From the NCBI GenBank assembly GCA_025963285.1, contig JAOPUX010000121.1:1-33327 (forward strand): a stretch of DNA of 33,327 bases, given 5' to 3'. Source of the stretch: Jatrophihabitans sp. GTDB taxonomy: Bacteria > Actinomycetota > Actinomycetes > Mycobacteriales > Jatrophihabitantaceae. The notes under the pieces are model-generated. The model had not been told where the DNA came from. It saw nothing but the letters and a program-made list of their open reading frames with translations, and ran no database searches. Position 1 is the stretch's first letter; each line of letters opens with the position of its first letter. Below, in pieces: positions 16,871-25,074 of this stretch. A program made the translations under genes and the position numbers.

Positions 16871-18298
16871 GTGACCGCCTCCCCCACGATTGCCACGCTC
16901 GGTGACCTCCGCGCCTCCGGGCACGTCCACCGCAGTGTGAAGACCGAGCTCCGCAACAACCTCATCGCCCGCCTCGCCGCAGGCGTGCCGTCGCTGCCCG
17001 GCATCGTCGGCTTCGAGGAGACGGTCGTCCCCGAGGTCGAGCGGGCGTTGCTCGCCGGCCACGACATCGTGCTGCTCGGCGAGCGCGGCCAGGGCAAGAC
17101 CCGGCTGATCCGCACGCTCGTCGGCCTGCTCGACGAGTGGACGCCGGTGATCGCCGGCTGCGAGATCAACGACCACCCCTACGCGCCGGAGTGCTCGCGC
17201 TGCGTGGCTCTGCTAGCAACCGATGGCGAGCTGCTGCCGGTGGCCTGGAAGCACCGCAGCGCGCGCTACGGGGAGAAGCTGGCCACCCCGGACACCTCGG
17301 TCGGTGACCTCATCGGCGACGTCGACCCGATCAAGGTGGCGCAGGGACGCACCCTCGGCGACCCGGAGACGATCCACTTCGGCCTCGTGCCGCGCACCAA
17401 CCGCGGCATCATCGCGATCAACGAGCTGCCCGACCTCGCCGAGCGCATCCAGGTGGCGCTGCTCAACGTGCTCGAGGAGCGCGACATCCAGGTCCGCGGC
17501 TACCAGCTGCGGATGAGCCTCGACCTGCTCCTGGTGGCGAGCGCCAACCCCGAGGACTACACCAACCGCGGGCGGATCATCACCCCGCTGAAGGACCGCT
17601 TCGGCGCCGAGGTCCGCACCCACTACCCCCTCGAACTCAGCGACGAACTCTCCCTGATCGCGCAGGAGGCCGCCGTCCTCTGGAGCGACTCGGCCCTCGC
17701 GGCGCCGATCGTGCCGTCGCACATCCTCGAGGTGGTCGGGCGCTTCGCCCGCAACGTCCGCGATGCACCGCAGGTCGATCAGCGCTCCGGTGTCTCGGCC
17801 CGCTTCGCCATCGCCGCCGTCGAGACGGTGGCTGCCTCGGCCGTGCGCCGTGCCGCCGTCACCGGAGAGCCGATCGCGGTGGCTCGCATCGCCGACCTGC
17901 CGTCGGTGATCCCGGCCTCGCGCGGCAAGGTCGAGTTCGACGACGCCGACGAGGGTCGCGAGTTCGACGTGCTCGAGCACCTGCTGCGCCGCTCGATCAG
18001 CGAGACCTTCCGCGCCAGGCTGGCCGGGCTGGATCTGCGCCCGCTACAGGAGCGTTTCGACCAGGGCTTCACCGTCAACACCGGTGACGTGGTCAGCGCC
18101 GAGTCCTTCCTCGGCCAGCTCGGCCCGGTGCCGGTGCTCTCTGCACTGCTCGAGCGGCTGGAGCCCGACGGCATCGGCGAGGGCCCCGCCGCGATCGGCA
18201 TCGCCGCCGCCGCGCTGGAGTTCGCCCTGGAGGGGCTCTACCTCAACAAGCGGCTGGCCAAGGACTCCGACGGCAGCACGACGGTCTACGGCAGCTGA
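16871..18298 (+). CDS. MoxR/magnesium-chelatase-like AAA+ ATPase
   Basis: 475 aa. Walker A GERGQGKTR (about residue 75), Walker B-like GIIAINELPDL (Asn-Glu instead of Asp-Glu), sensor 1 in LLLVASANPEDYTNRG, and arginine-finger region ITPLKDRFGAEVRTHYP. A Cys-containing insert (AGCEINDHPYAPECSRC) follows Walker A and could bind metal. The family pairs with a VWA protein as a chaperone-like or chelatase-like unit; here the VWA partner is at 20698. I recall the M. tuberculosis pair Rv0958/Rv0959 as similar. GTG at 16871 is supported by the TAGCGT box. Confidence 0.92.
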   Translation: MTASPTIATLGDLRASGHVHRSVKTELRNNLIARLAAGVPSLPGIVGFEETVVPEVERALLAGHDIVLLGERGQGKTRLIRTLVGLLDEWTPVIAGCEINDHPYAPECSRCVALLATDGELLPVAWKHRSARYGEKLATPDTSVGDLIGDVDPIKVAQGRTLGDPETIHFGLVPRTNRGIIAINELPDLAERIQVALLNVLEERDIQVRGYQLRMSLDLLLVASANPEDYTNRGRIITPLKDRFGAEVRTHYPLELSDELSLIAQEAAVLWSDSALAAPIVPSHILEVVGRFARNVRDAPQVDQRSGVSARFAIAAVETVAASAVRRAAVTGEPIAVARIADLPSVIPASRGKVEFDDADEGREFDVLEHLLRRSISETFRARLAGLDLRPLQERFDQGFTVNTGDVVSAESFLGQLGPVPVLSALLERLEPDGIGEGPAAIGIAAAALEFALEGLYLNKRLAKDSDGSTTVYGS

Positions 18299-18897
18299 GC
18301 ATCCTCCGCTTCGACGGTCACATCACCGGACTCGGCACCTCGTCGGGCGTCCGGCTCGTCGTAGGCCGCTGGGCGCAGAGCCCCTACGGGGCCTTCGCCG
18401 ACGTCATGGTCGAGGAGGCCGACGGGCAGCGGACGCTGCTGGCGCCGTCCGGCGAGATCGCCGACTTCATCGGCGCGACTTACAGCTTCGACACGGTGCG
18501 GATCGAGCCCGTCGTGGTGGCCGTGGCCGGGCACGGCTTCACGCTCTCCACGCCGACGCTGCAGCTAGAGGTGGCGGTAGGCCGCCGCACCTCGATCGGG
18601 TGGCTGCTGAGCGCGGTGCCGGGCCGGCTCGCGCGCTCCCCGCGCTGGTGCCGGCTGATCGGCCCGCTCGCCCGGCTGCTGCGGCCGGGCGTCCGGACGG
18701 TGGGCACCGCCGGGGGCGGACGCACCGAGTACTACTGCGCCACCGACGAGCGCGCGGTGTCGCGGGTGCACGCCGAACTCGACGGCCTCGATCTCGGGGC
18801 GCTGCGGCCGGTGCGCCCGCCGGTGCGGTTCGGTTTCGCGTCGGCCCCGGCGCGGCCCTCGTCGGTTCGGGTGACGACGCTCATCGAGCTGCCGTGA
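18295..18897 (+). CDS. Conserved protein of unknown function with a CTG start codon
   Basis: 200 aa if started at CTG 18295. Coding character (G/C at nearly all third positions) and family-like sequence begin immediately: SILRFDGHITGLGTSSGVRLVVGRW. Yet the frame has no ATG, GTG or TTG until ATG 18406, which would remove 37 conserved-looking residues. The CTG overlaps the ATPase stop as CTGA, the same geometry as the ATGA overlaps elsewhere in this window. I recall unnamed actinobacterial proteins beginning M-S-(I/V)-L-R-(F/Y)-D-G. Later segments: TLLAPSGEIADFIGATYSFD, WCRLIGPLARLL, RTEYYCATDERAVSRVHAELDG, RFGFASAPARPSSVRVTTLIE. Probably acts with the ATPase. Confidence 0.8.
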   Translation: MSILRFDGHITGLGTSSGVRLVVGRWAQSPYGAFADVMVEEADGQRTLLAPSGEIADFIGATYSFDTVRIEPVVVAVAGHGFTLSTPTLQLEVAVGRRTSIGWLLSAVPGRLARSPRWCRLIGPLARLLRPGVRTVGTAGGGRTEYYCATDERAVSRVHAELDGLDLGALRPVRPPVRFGFASAPARPSSVRVTTLIELP

Positions 18898-18945
18898 TCA
18901 ACTCGCCCGCAGCTACCTCACGAGGTTGCCGCGGGCGAGTGATCA
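18895..18945. terminator. Bidirectional hairpin between convergent genes
   Basis: ACTCGCCCGC (18901-18910) pairs perfectly with GCGGGCGAGT (18931-18940). TGATCA/TGATCA extends the stem outward with one bulged A. Inside the loop ACCTC/GAGGT (18915-18919/18922-18926) can form a smaller hairpin. It lies directly after the stop at 18897 and after the original-looking stop (18951-18953) of the convergent secreted protein. Confidence 0.75.
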
Positions 18946-19962
18946 GGCGGCTACTTGCGAGTGGTGATGTCGTACCCGGCGTTCTTCGTCGCCACGGGCA
19001 TCGCGATGGTGCGTCAGCGTGGTGTGAGCCGTCAGCGGCGCGGCCTTCGGGCTCGTCAGGGCGCCCTCGTAGCTGGTGTCGGTGAGGGCGTACTTCTTCG
19101 AGCCGACCTTGCAGCTGGAGGTCTCGGCGCCGACCTTCTTGCCGGTCAGCACCGCGCTCCCGGTGAGCGCACCTGAGCTCTCGGTCTTCACCGTCAGCGT
19201 CTTGGCCGTCGCGTTGAAGACCGGCAGCGCGCCCTTCATCAGGCCGCCCTCGTCGGAGCGGCTCGCGCCCTTGGGCGAGGAGAGCCCGACCTCGCGCGAG
19301 ACGCTGATCGTGGCCGACTTGTTGTCGGGATTCGTCTCGCCGAAGAGGTCAACGGTCCCGGAGTTCGGAAAGGCGTCGAAGTCGACGCTTTCGACGCACG
19401 TGTTGGCGGGCTCGCCCGGGTCGCAACCGGTCGCGGAGATTACATTCGCCGTCTTGAACTTGATCGAACTGCTGCCGATGGTGCCGCCGTTCTTCAAGCC
19501 GGTCTTGAGGATGAGCTTGCCGGTGAGCGTCCCCGGGTAGGTGGTGTCGGTACCGGTGGAGCAGGTCGACTTCACCGGGGCCTTACCGGCGAAGGCGAGG
19601 TCGACGGTGGCGAGCGAGCCGCCGCCGGTCCCGAGGTTGAGCGTGGCCTTCCTGCTGCTCGTGCTGAACGTGAAGTCGGAGCGTTTCGACGGGATCTGCC
19701 AGCTGTGGGCCTCGTAGCCGGTGTCCGCGGTGCTGATGGTCCGCTCGATGCCGACCAGCACGAATCCCGTGGAGCCGATCACCTCCAGCGCCCACGTGTG
19801 CTTGTCGGCTGTCGTCACGGTGCCCGTAGCGATCAGGACGGTGTCGGCGGGGACGCTGCTCGGAGCGGCGCCTGCGGCCTGACCGCCGACGACCGAGGAC
19901 ATGGTCGCGACGAGGCCGACAGCTGCTGCAGCCGCGAGGAGTTTGGTGGCGCGGGGCTTCAC
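18943..19962 (-). CDS. Secreted protein of unknown function, 3' end probably frameshifted
   Basis: 339 aa as read. Signal peptide of about 33 residues (basic KPRATK, hydrophobic AAAAAVGLVATMSSVVGG, A-x-A-like cleavage at AAGAAP). The mature part is Thr/Ser/Gly-rich with alternating strand-like patterns and four cysteines spaced as likely disulfides (STCSTGTDTTYPG, ATGCDPGEPANTCVES), plus one later (SSCKVGSKKY). The last about 22 residues (HHRDARGDEERRVRHHHSQVAA) break composition. A one-base shift near 19005-19016 restores a strand-like end (TIAMPVATKNAGYDITTRK) with a stop at 18951-18953. Start is GTG at 19962, with AAGGAA upstream. Confidence 0.8.
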   Translation of the reverse strand: MKPRATKLLAAAAAVGLVATMSSVVGGQAAGAAPSSVPADTVLIATGTVTTADKHTWALEVIGSTGFVLVGIERTISTADTGYEAHSWQIPSKRSDFTFSTSSRKATLNLGTGGGSLATVDLAFAGKAPVKSTCSTGTDTTYPGTLTGKLILKTGLKNGGTIGSSSIKFKTANVISATGCDPGEPANTCVESVDFDAFPNSGTVDLFGETNPDNKSATISVSREVGLSSPKGASRSDEGGLMKGALPVFNATAKTLTVKTESSGALTGSAVLTGKKVGAETSSCKVGSKKYALTDTSYEGALTSPKAAPLTAHTTLTHHRDARGDEERRVRHHHSQVAA

Positions 19963-20070
19963 TTTTCCGGATTCCTTAGGGGCGAGGTGCGCCTCGGAGT
20001 CGGGCGTCGCGCGAACACTAGACCGTCGTGATCACCAAGACCACACAAAGCTAAGCGTCAGTGCAGCCGG

Positions 20071-20076
20071 TAACGT
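20071..20076 (+). promoter_or_regulatory. -10 element TAACGT before the DUF664 gene
   Basis: TAACGT followed by 8 nt and the ATG at 20085, with no ribosome site. A leaderless promoter candidate. Confidence 0.45.
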
Positions 20077-20084
20077 CACCGATC

Positions 20085-20624
20085 ATGACAAACCTGGACG
20101 AGCAGGGGCGGCCGGAGCCGCCACTGGCCGGCGACGAGCTCGCGACGCTGCTCGGCTTCCTCGACTTCCAGCGCGCCACGCTCGCCTGGAAGTGCCACGG
20201 GGTCGATGCAGCCGGGCTGCGGCGCACGGTCGGGGCGTCGACGATGACGCTCGGCGGCATGGTCAAGCACCTCGCCTACACCGAGGACGCCTGGTTCTCC
20301 CGCTGGCTGCACGGCAACGAGCGCCAGCCGCCATGGGGCGCGGTCGACTGGGCAGCCGACCCGGACTGGGACTGGCGCTCCGCCGCCGACGACTCACCCG
20401 AACAGCTGCTGGCACTCTGGTGGGCCGCGGTCGAGCGGTCCCGCGAGATGGTCGCGAAGGCGCTGGCCGTCGGTGGGCTCGACCAGCTCAGCGCCCGCGT
20501 CTGGCCGGACGGGCGCACCCCCAGCCTGCGCTGGATCCTCTGCCACATGATCGAGGAGTACGCCCGGCACAACGGCCACGCCGACCTGCTCCGCGAGCAG
20601 CTCGACGGCTCGGTCGGCGAGTAG
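20085..20624 (+). CDS. DUF664/DinB-fold protein
   Basis: 179 aa, full length for DUF664, a DinB-like four-helix metal-binding family, often mycothiol-linked in actinobacteria. Candidate metal ligands: His in GGMVKHLAYTEDAWF and the His pair in ILCHMIEEYARHNGHADLLRE. Start ATG at 20085 gives the family-typical NLDEQGRPEPPLAGDE; an upstream ATG at 20061 adds eight unlikely residues. It stands between the ATPase block and its VWA partner. Substrate unknown. Confidence 0.9.
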   Translation: MTNLDEQGRPEPPLAGDELATLLGFLDFQRATLAWKCHGVDAAGLRRTVGASTMTLGGMVKHLAYTEDAWFSRWLHGNERQPPWGAVDWAADPDWDWRSAADDSPEQLLALWWAAVERSREMVAKALAVGGLDQLSARVWPDGRTPSLRWILCHMIEEYARHNGHADLLREQLDGSVGE

Positions 20625-20697
20625 CTCCACCCCACCGCTACCCACCCTGTGGCTACTCTCGAAGGGAGACGGCGACGATCATTCGTGCGGAGGTCAG

Positions 20698-22656
20698 GTG
20701 GCTAAGCAGCGGTACTCCTACGGCGCCTGGCACGGCGGCCCCGACCCCCTCGAACCGCCCTACGACATCCGCAACGCGCTGGACGAGATCGGTGAGGACG
20801 TGCTGCGCGGCCTCTCGCCGCGTGAGGCCCTGAACCGGATGCTGCGTCATGGCCGGCAGGACCGCGACGGCCTGGATTCGCTGCGCCGCAAGGCCCGCGA
20901 ACGTGCCAGGGAGCTGCGCCGGAGCGGCCAGCTCGACGGCACCCTGCAGGAGGTCCGCGAACTGCTCGACCAGGCGCTGGAGACCGAGCGGCGGGCCCTC
21001 TTCCCCGACCCGGACGACTCCGCGCGCATGGCCGAGCTCGAGCTGGAGAACCTGCCCAAGGAGACCTCTCGCGCGGTACGTGAGCTGGCGAACTACCGCT
21101 GGCGATCGCCGGAGGCACAGCAGGCCTACGAGCAGATCCAGCAGCTGCTGCGCGAACAGGTGCTCGACGCGCAGTTCGCGGGCATGCGCGATGCCATGCA
21201 GAACGCCACACCCGAGGACCTCGAGCAGATCCGGCAGATGATGGCCGCCCTCAACGACATGCTGGACGCCGATGCGCGCGGCGAGCACACGGACGAGGAC
21301 TTCGCCGCCTTCATGGCGCAGTACGGCGCCTTCTTCCCGGAGCAGCCGCAGAACCTCGCCGAGCTGATCGACGCCCTGGCCCGTCGCGCGGCCGCCACTG
21401 CCCGCCTGATGGATTCGCTCACCCCCGAGCAGCGCGAGGAGCTGCAGAACTTGATGGGCGAGGCGATGGAGCAGTCCGGCCTGGGCGGCGAGATGAGCCG
21501 GCTGCAGGAGGGTCTGCGTTCGGCCCGTTCTGACCTGCAGTGGGGCGGCCGCCAGCGGATGGACGGCGACGGGCCGATGAGCCTGAGTGACGCCACCGGT
21601 GCGCTGGCCGAGCTGGCCGACCTCGACCTGCTCGAGGAGATGCTGGGCCAGGACTACCCCGGCGCCTCGTTGGACGACATCGACGAGGAGATGATCGAGC
21701 GCGCGCTCGGCCGCCCCGCCGTCGACGACCTGCGCAAGCTGCAGGAGCTGGAGCGCGAGCTGCGCCGCCAGGGCTACGTCGACAAGGGCGGCGACGGGCT
21801 CAAGCTCACCCCGCGCGCGCTGCGCCGGCTCGGCGCCACCGCACTCAAGCGGGTCTTCGACGTGCTGGAGTCACGCGGCCGGGGCGCCCACGACGTGCGC
21901 AACGCCGGCGCCGCAGGGGAGATCACCGGCGGCAGCCGCGAGTGGCAGTTCGGCGACGAGCAGCCACTGGACGTCGTGCGCACGCTGCGTAACGCCGTCC
22001 ATCGTGCGGGGCCGGACGGCATCGAACTGCGCGCCGAGGACTTCGAGGTCGTCGAGACCGAGCGCCGCTCGTCGGCCGCCGTGGCGCTGCTCGTGGACAT
22101 GTCGTACTCCATGGAGCTTCGCGGGACGTGGGGCGAGGCGAAGACCACCGCGCTGGCCCTGCACTCGCTCATCACCACGAAGTACCCGCAGGACGCCATC
22201 GAGATCATCGGCTTCTCCGACTATGCGCGGGTGATGTCCACCGGGGAGCTGGTCGAGCACACCTTCGACCGCGTCCAGGGCACCAACCTGCAGCACGGGC
22301 TGATGCTGGCCCGGCGTCACCTAGACAAGCATCGTGGCGCCGAGCCGGTGATCCTGGTGATCACCGACGGCGAGCCCACCGCCCACCTCGCCGCTGACGG
22401 CTTCGCCGACTTCGCCTGGCCGCCGACCCGGGAGACGCTCGCCGCCACCCTGGCCGAGGTGGAGCGCTGTACCCGCCGCGGCGCCACGATCAACGTCTTC
22501 ATGCTCGACGACGAGCCGCGGCTGGTGGAGTTCATGCAGGAGCTGGGCCGGCGCAACGGCGGACGGGTCTTCCTGCCCAAGCTCGGCGCGCTCGGCGAGT
22601 ACGTGGTGGCCGACTACCTCAAGGCCCGCGGCGGCAAGCGCCGCGCCGCCAGCTGA
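20698..22656 (+). CDS. VWA-domain protein, partner of the MoxR-like ATPase
   Basis: 652 aa. The N-terminal two thirds are charged and helical (many Arg/Glu/Gln helices, possibly coiled coil, about 30-330). The von Willebrand A domain starts near residue 460, with the MIDAS motif DMSYSM (Asp467, Ser469, Ser471). The later MIDAS Thr is in GTNLQHGL and the Asp in LVITDGEPTAHL. Such proteins work with MoxR/ChlI-type ATPases in metal insertion or complex maturation. Here that ATPase is at 16871-18298, with two unrelated genes in between. GTG at 20698 has GGAGG at 20689-20693. Confidence 0.92.
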   Translation: MAKQRYSYGAWHGGPDPLEPPYDIRNALDEIGEDVLRGLSPREALNRMLRHGRQDRDGLDSLRRKARERARELRRSGQLDGTLQEVRELLDQALETERRALFPDPDDSARMAELELENLPKETSRAVRELANYRWRSPEAQQAYEQIQQLLREQVLDAQFAGMRDAMQNATPEDLEQIRQMMAALNDMLDADARGEHTDEDFAAFMAQYGAFFPEQPQNLAELIDALARRAAATARLMDSLTPEQREELQNLMGEAMEQSGLGGEMSRLQEGLRSARSDLQWGGRQRMDGDGPMSLSDATGALAELADLDLLEEMLGQDYPGASLDDIDEEMIERALGRPAVDDLRKLQELERELRRQGYVDKGGDGLKLTPRALRRLGATALKRVFDVLESRGRGAHDVRNAGAAGEITGGSREWQFGDEQPLDVVRTLRNAVHRAGPDGIELRAEDFEVVETERRSSAAVALLVDMSYSMELRGTWGEAKTTALALHSLITTKYPQDAIEIIGFSDYARVMSTGELVEHTFDRVQGTNLQHGLMLARRHLDKHRGAEPVILVITDGEPTAHLAADGFADFAWPPTRETLAATLAEVERCTRRGATINVFMLDDEPRLVEFMQELGRRNGGRVFLPKLGALGEYVVADYLKARGGKRRAAS

Positions 22657-22692
22657 CCTGTTCGCTCCCCAGCCGCTCACCCACCGTCGGCT

Positions 22693-22765
22693 CGCCGAGT
22701 GGCTTGTTCGGACGCGAGTGGCTGGGCGACACGCCGCCACTCGGCGTCGAACAAGCCACTCGGCG
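22693..22765. repeat. Long nested intergenic hairpin
   Basis: CGCCGAGTGGCTTGTTCG (22693-22710) is exactly inverted at 22748-22765. The stem continues inward, GACGCGAGTGGC against GCCACTCGGCGTC with one bulge, giving about 30 paired bases and a loop of about 13 nt. GAGTGGC occurs twice in each arm. It lies between the VWA gene stop (22656) and the pheA promoter, so it can terminate the VWA transcript, but it is far longer than needed and looks like a REP-type element. Confidence 0.85.
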
Positions 22766-22801
22766 CACTGGGGGTGCGCAGTAACCGGTCGACCGACGCC
22801 C

Positions 22802-22807
22802 TAGGCT
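22802..22807 (+). promoter_or_regulatory. -10 element TAGGCT, leaderless promoter of pheA
   Basis: TAGGCT, 7 nt, then ATG at 22815. The box and spacing are identical to those of the gene at 6713. There is no ribosome site in the 7 nt. Confidence 0.65.
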
Positions 22808-22814
22808 CAGCCTC

Positions 22815-23750
22815 ATGTTGCCGCGCTACGCCTACCTGGGCCCGGCTGGGACGTTCACCGAGGCGGCGCTGCGACAGGTCGCCGGGCCGGACGAGGCCAC
22901 CTACCTCCCCCAGGCCGATGTCGTCGCCGCCCTGGACGCGGTGCGCTCCGGTGACGCCGACTACGCGGTGGTGGCGATCGAGAACTCGGTCGAGGGGGCG
23001 GTCACCGCGGTGCTCGACACCCTGGCCACCGGCGAACCGCTCGTGCTGCTGCGCGAGATGCTGGTGCAGGTCTCCTTCACCCTGGCCGCGCGCGGCGGCA
23101 CCGAGCTCGCCGACGTCGGCCGCGTGGCCGCACACCCGCATGCCTGGGCGCAGTGCCGAGGCTGGCTCCGCGAGAACCTCCCCGGGGCAGTGCACGTGCC
23201 GAGCACCTCGAACACCGCCTCGGCGAGCCAGCTGGCAGGCAGCGACGAGCTCCCCTTCGACGCCGCCCTCGTGCCGCCGCCGGCCGTGTCGCACTACGGG
23301 TTGCAGGCCCTCGCGCACGACGTCGCCGACAACGGCGGGGCGGTGACCCGGTTCGTCCTGATCGGCCACCCGGGGTTCGTCCCTGCCCCGACCGGCGCGG
23401 ACAAGACCTCGCTCATGGTGCACCTGCCCGACAACGAGGCAGGCGCCCTGCTGACGATGCTCGAGCAGTTCGCCACGCGCGGGGTGAACCTCTCCCGGAT
23501 CGAGTCACGGCCCATCGGCGACGAGCTGGGGCGGTACTCCTTCTCCATCGACGCCGAGGGGCACATCGCCGAGGCGCGGATGGGCGAGGCGCTGATGGGG
23601 CTGCGGCGCGTCTGCCCGGTCGTGCGCTTCCTCGGCTCCTATCCCCGCGCCGACGCCGCGCCGAACGAGGTACGCCTCAACACCAGCGCGGCGGCCTACG
23701 AGGATGCCCGCAGCTGGGTCGAGAAGCTACGCTCCGGCGCCGCCGGCTAG
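22815..23750 (+). CDS. pheA: Prephenate dehydratase
   Basis: 311 aa, monofunctional PheA as in actinobacteria. It converts prephenate to phenylpyruvate in phenylalanine synthesis. The PDT domain starts YAYLGPAGTFTEAAL and contains VVAIENSVEGAVTAVLDTL and the catalytic TRF motif (AVTRFVLIG). The C-terminal ACT domain has GALLTMLEQFATRGVNLSRIESRPI, including the ESRP phenylalanine-binding motif, so feedback inhibition by Phe is expected. Its stop overlaps the convergent anti-sigma-like gene's stop in a shared CTAG. Confidence 0.96.
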   Translation: MLPRYAYLGPAGTFTEAALRQVAGPDEATYLPQADVVAALDAVRSGDADYAVVAIENSVEGAVTAVLDTLATGEPLVLLREMLVQVSFTLAARGGTELADVGRVAAHPHAWAQCRGWLRENLPGAVHVPSTSNTASASQLAGSDELPFDAALVPPPAVSHYGLQALAHDVADNGGAVTRFVLIGHPGFVPAPTGADKTSLMVHLPDNEAGALLTMLEQFATRGVNLSRIESRPIGDELGRYSFSIDAEGHIAEARMGEALMGLRRVCPVVRFLGSYPRADAAPNEVRLNTSAAAYEDARSWVEKLRSGAAG

Positions 23751-24550
23751 CGCTTCGGCGATCCCGACACCTTGCCGGGTGTGAGCCCAGCAGGGATGAA
23801 CTTCACGCCCGCCTGTGTGAAGAGGTCCAGGCTGACATAGCGCACGGCAGAACCGTTGGTGAGCTCCACGCGCGTGCAGGTCCCGGTGATCTCCACCGGC
23901 CTGAGCTGCGTCCCGTCCGACGTGAAGCTCAGCAGCTCGCCGCGCACCTGCCCGGCGCAGTACGGCCCGGACCGGGGACTGCTCGACCCCTCCAGCTCGA
24001 GCTTTCGGGCGAGGGCCGTCGCCGCCGTGCCGGTGAGCGGCGTCGGCGATGCAGCGCCGAGGGGGTAGCTGCAGACGGCGATCGCCGCGACCGGCTCGGC
24101 GAAGAGTGGCCCGTCCGCGCCGAACTGGTTGGTGCCGCCGCCACCGGGCAGCTCGTAGCTCACCGGCGTCTTCGGACACGTCACCCCCGGCAGCGGCGAG
24201 GACGGCACCACCGCGCCGCCCGAAGCCCCGACACTCTCCGATGACGGGCTGCTCGCCTTGGGGATGGCGCCGCCGCTGTCCGCGCCACCCGCTGCCGCGC
24301 CGGCGGCAGCGGTCCTCGACTGAGCGGAGGCGGCACCGCCACTCTCCCTGGTGGAGCCGTTGAGTGCAGCGATGCCGACGGCGCCCCCGCTGATCACGAC
24401 GATCACGGCAGCCACCGCGAGCACCCGCACCCGACGATCGTGCCTGCGCAGCTGCAGCCGCAGGGCCGAGGAGATGATGCGGTCCGGGTCGACGCCGTCA
24501 CCCTCACCGTCACGTAGCGCAGCGCGCAGCTGGAACTCACTCGGACTCAT
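23747..24550 (-). CDS. Membrane-anchored anti-sigma-like protein
   Basis: 267 aa. A short cytoplasmic N-terminus (about 1-41, ending in LRRHDRRVR), one membrane helix (VLAVAAVIVVISGGAVGIAAL, about 43-63), an Ala/Gly/Ser-rich linker, then an extracytoplasmic domain with four cysteines (VTCPKTP, AVCSYP, PYCAGQ, GTCTRV). No zinc HxxxCxxC motif is visible. Membership is inferred from its ATGA overlap with the sigma factor gene just upstream and its single-helix layout; sequence alone would not prove it binds sigma. Confidence 0.72.
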   Translation of the reverse strand: MSPSEFQLRAALRDGEGDGVDPDRIISSALRLQLRRHDRRVRVLAVAAVIVVISGGAVGIAALNGSTRESGGAASAQSRTAAAGAAAGGADSGGAIPKASSPSSESVGASGGAVVPSSPLPGVTCPKTPVSYELPGGGGTNQFGADGPLFAEPVAAIAVCSYPLGAASPTPLTGTAATALARKLELEGSSSPRSGPYCAGQVRGELLSFTSDGTQLRPVEITGTCTRVELTNGSAVRYVSLDLFTQAGVKFIPAGLTPGKVSGSPKR

Positions 24551-25026
24551 CGGGCGCCTCCGACCCCAGCCTCGACACGCAGCCGGGACAGCGCCCGGGA
24601 GCAGGTGCTCTTCACGGTGCCGACGGGCATGCCGAGGGTTGCGGCGGTGTCCTGCTCGGAGAGGTCGCAGTAGTAACGCAGCACGATCACGGCCCGCTCA
24701 CGAGGGGCCAGGCCGCTGAGCAGCCGGCGAAGCTCGTCGCGCTCCTCGACGTCGGTGGCGGCCGCGGAGGCGACCTCCGGCAGCACCTCGGTGGGCCGCT
24801 CCCCCCACCACCGGCGACGGGTCGAGTCGATGTGCGCGGTAACCAGCGCCTTGCGGGTGTAGGCCAGCGGAGCGTCGACGCCATCCCACTTCAGGTAGAG
24901 CCTGGTGAGCGCTGTCTGCACGAGATCCTCGCCTCGGTGGTGGTCGCCGGTCAGTAGGCGGGCAGCGTGCAGCAGCACCGCGCCGTTCGCCTCGACGAAC
25001 GCGCGGAAGGCTGCGTTATCAGTCAC
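24547..25026 (-). CDS. SigE-family ECF RNA polymerase sigma factor
   Basis: 159 aa. Region 2: FRAFVEANGAVLLHAARLLTGDHHRGEDLVQTALTRLYLKWDGV. Region 4: LRRLLSGLAPRERAVIVLRYYCDLSEQDTAATLGMPVGTVKSTCSRALSRLR. This is the actinobacterial SigE-like ECF subgroup, typically 150-180 aa. GTG at 25026 has GGGAGG upstream. It is translationally coupled to the membrane protein downstream, its presumed anti-sigma. Confidence 0.94.
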   Translation of the reverse strand: MTDNAAFRAFVEANGAVLLHAARLLTGDHHRGEDLVQTALTRLYLKWDGVDAPLAYTRKALVTAHIDSTRRRWWGERPTEVLPEVASAAATDVEERDELRRLLSGLAPRERAVIVLRYYCDLSEQDTAATLGMPVGTVKSTCSRALSRLRVEAGVGGAR

Positions 25027-25074
25027 CCGGTGCCTCCCTACCCATCCAGACGAGGCGGGATCACCGAAAGGTTC

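Noticed and set aside
24547-25026. Possible horizontally acquired sigma/anti-sigma module
   Set aside because: Base composition and codon use match the neighbours; there are no repeats, integrase or att-like ends.
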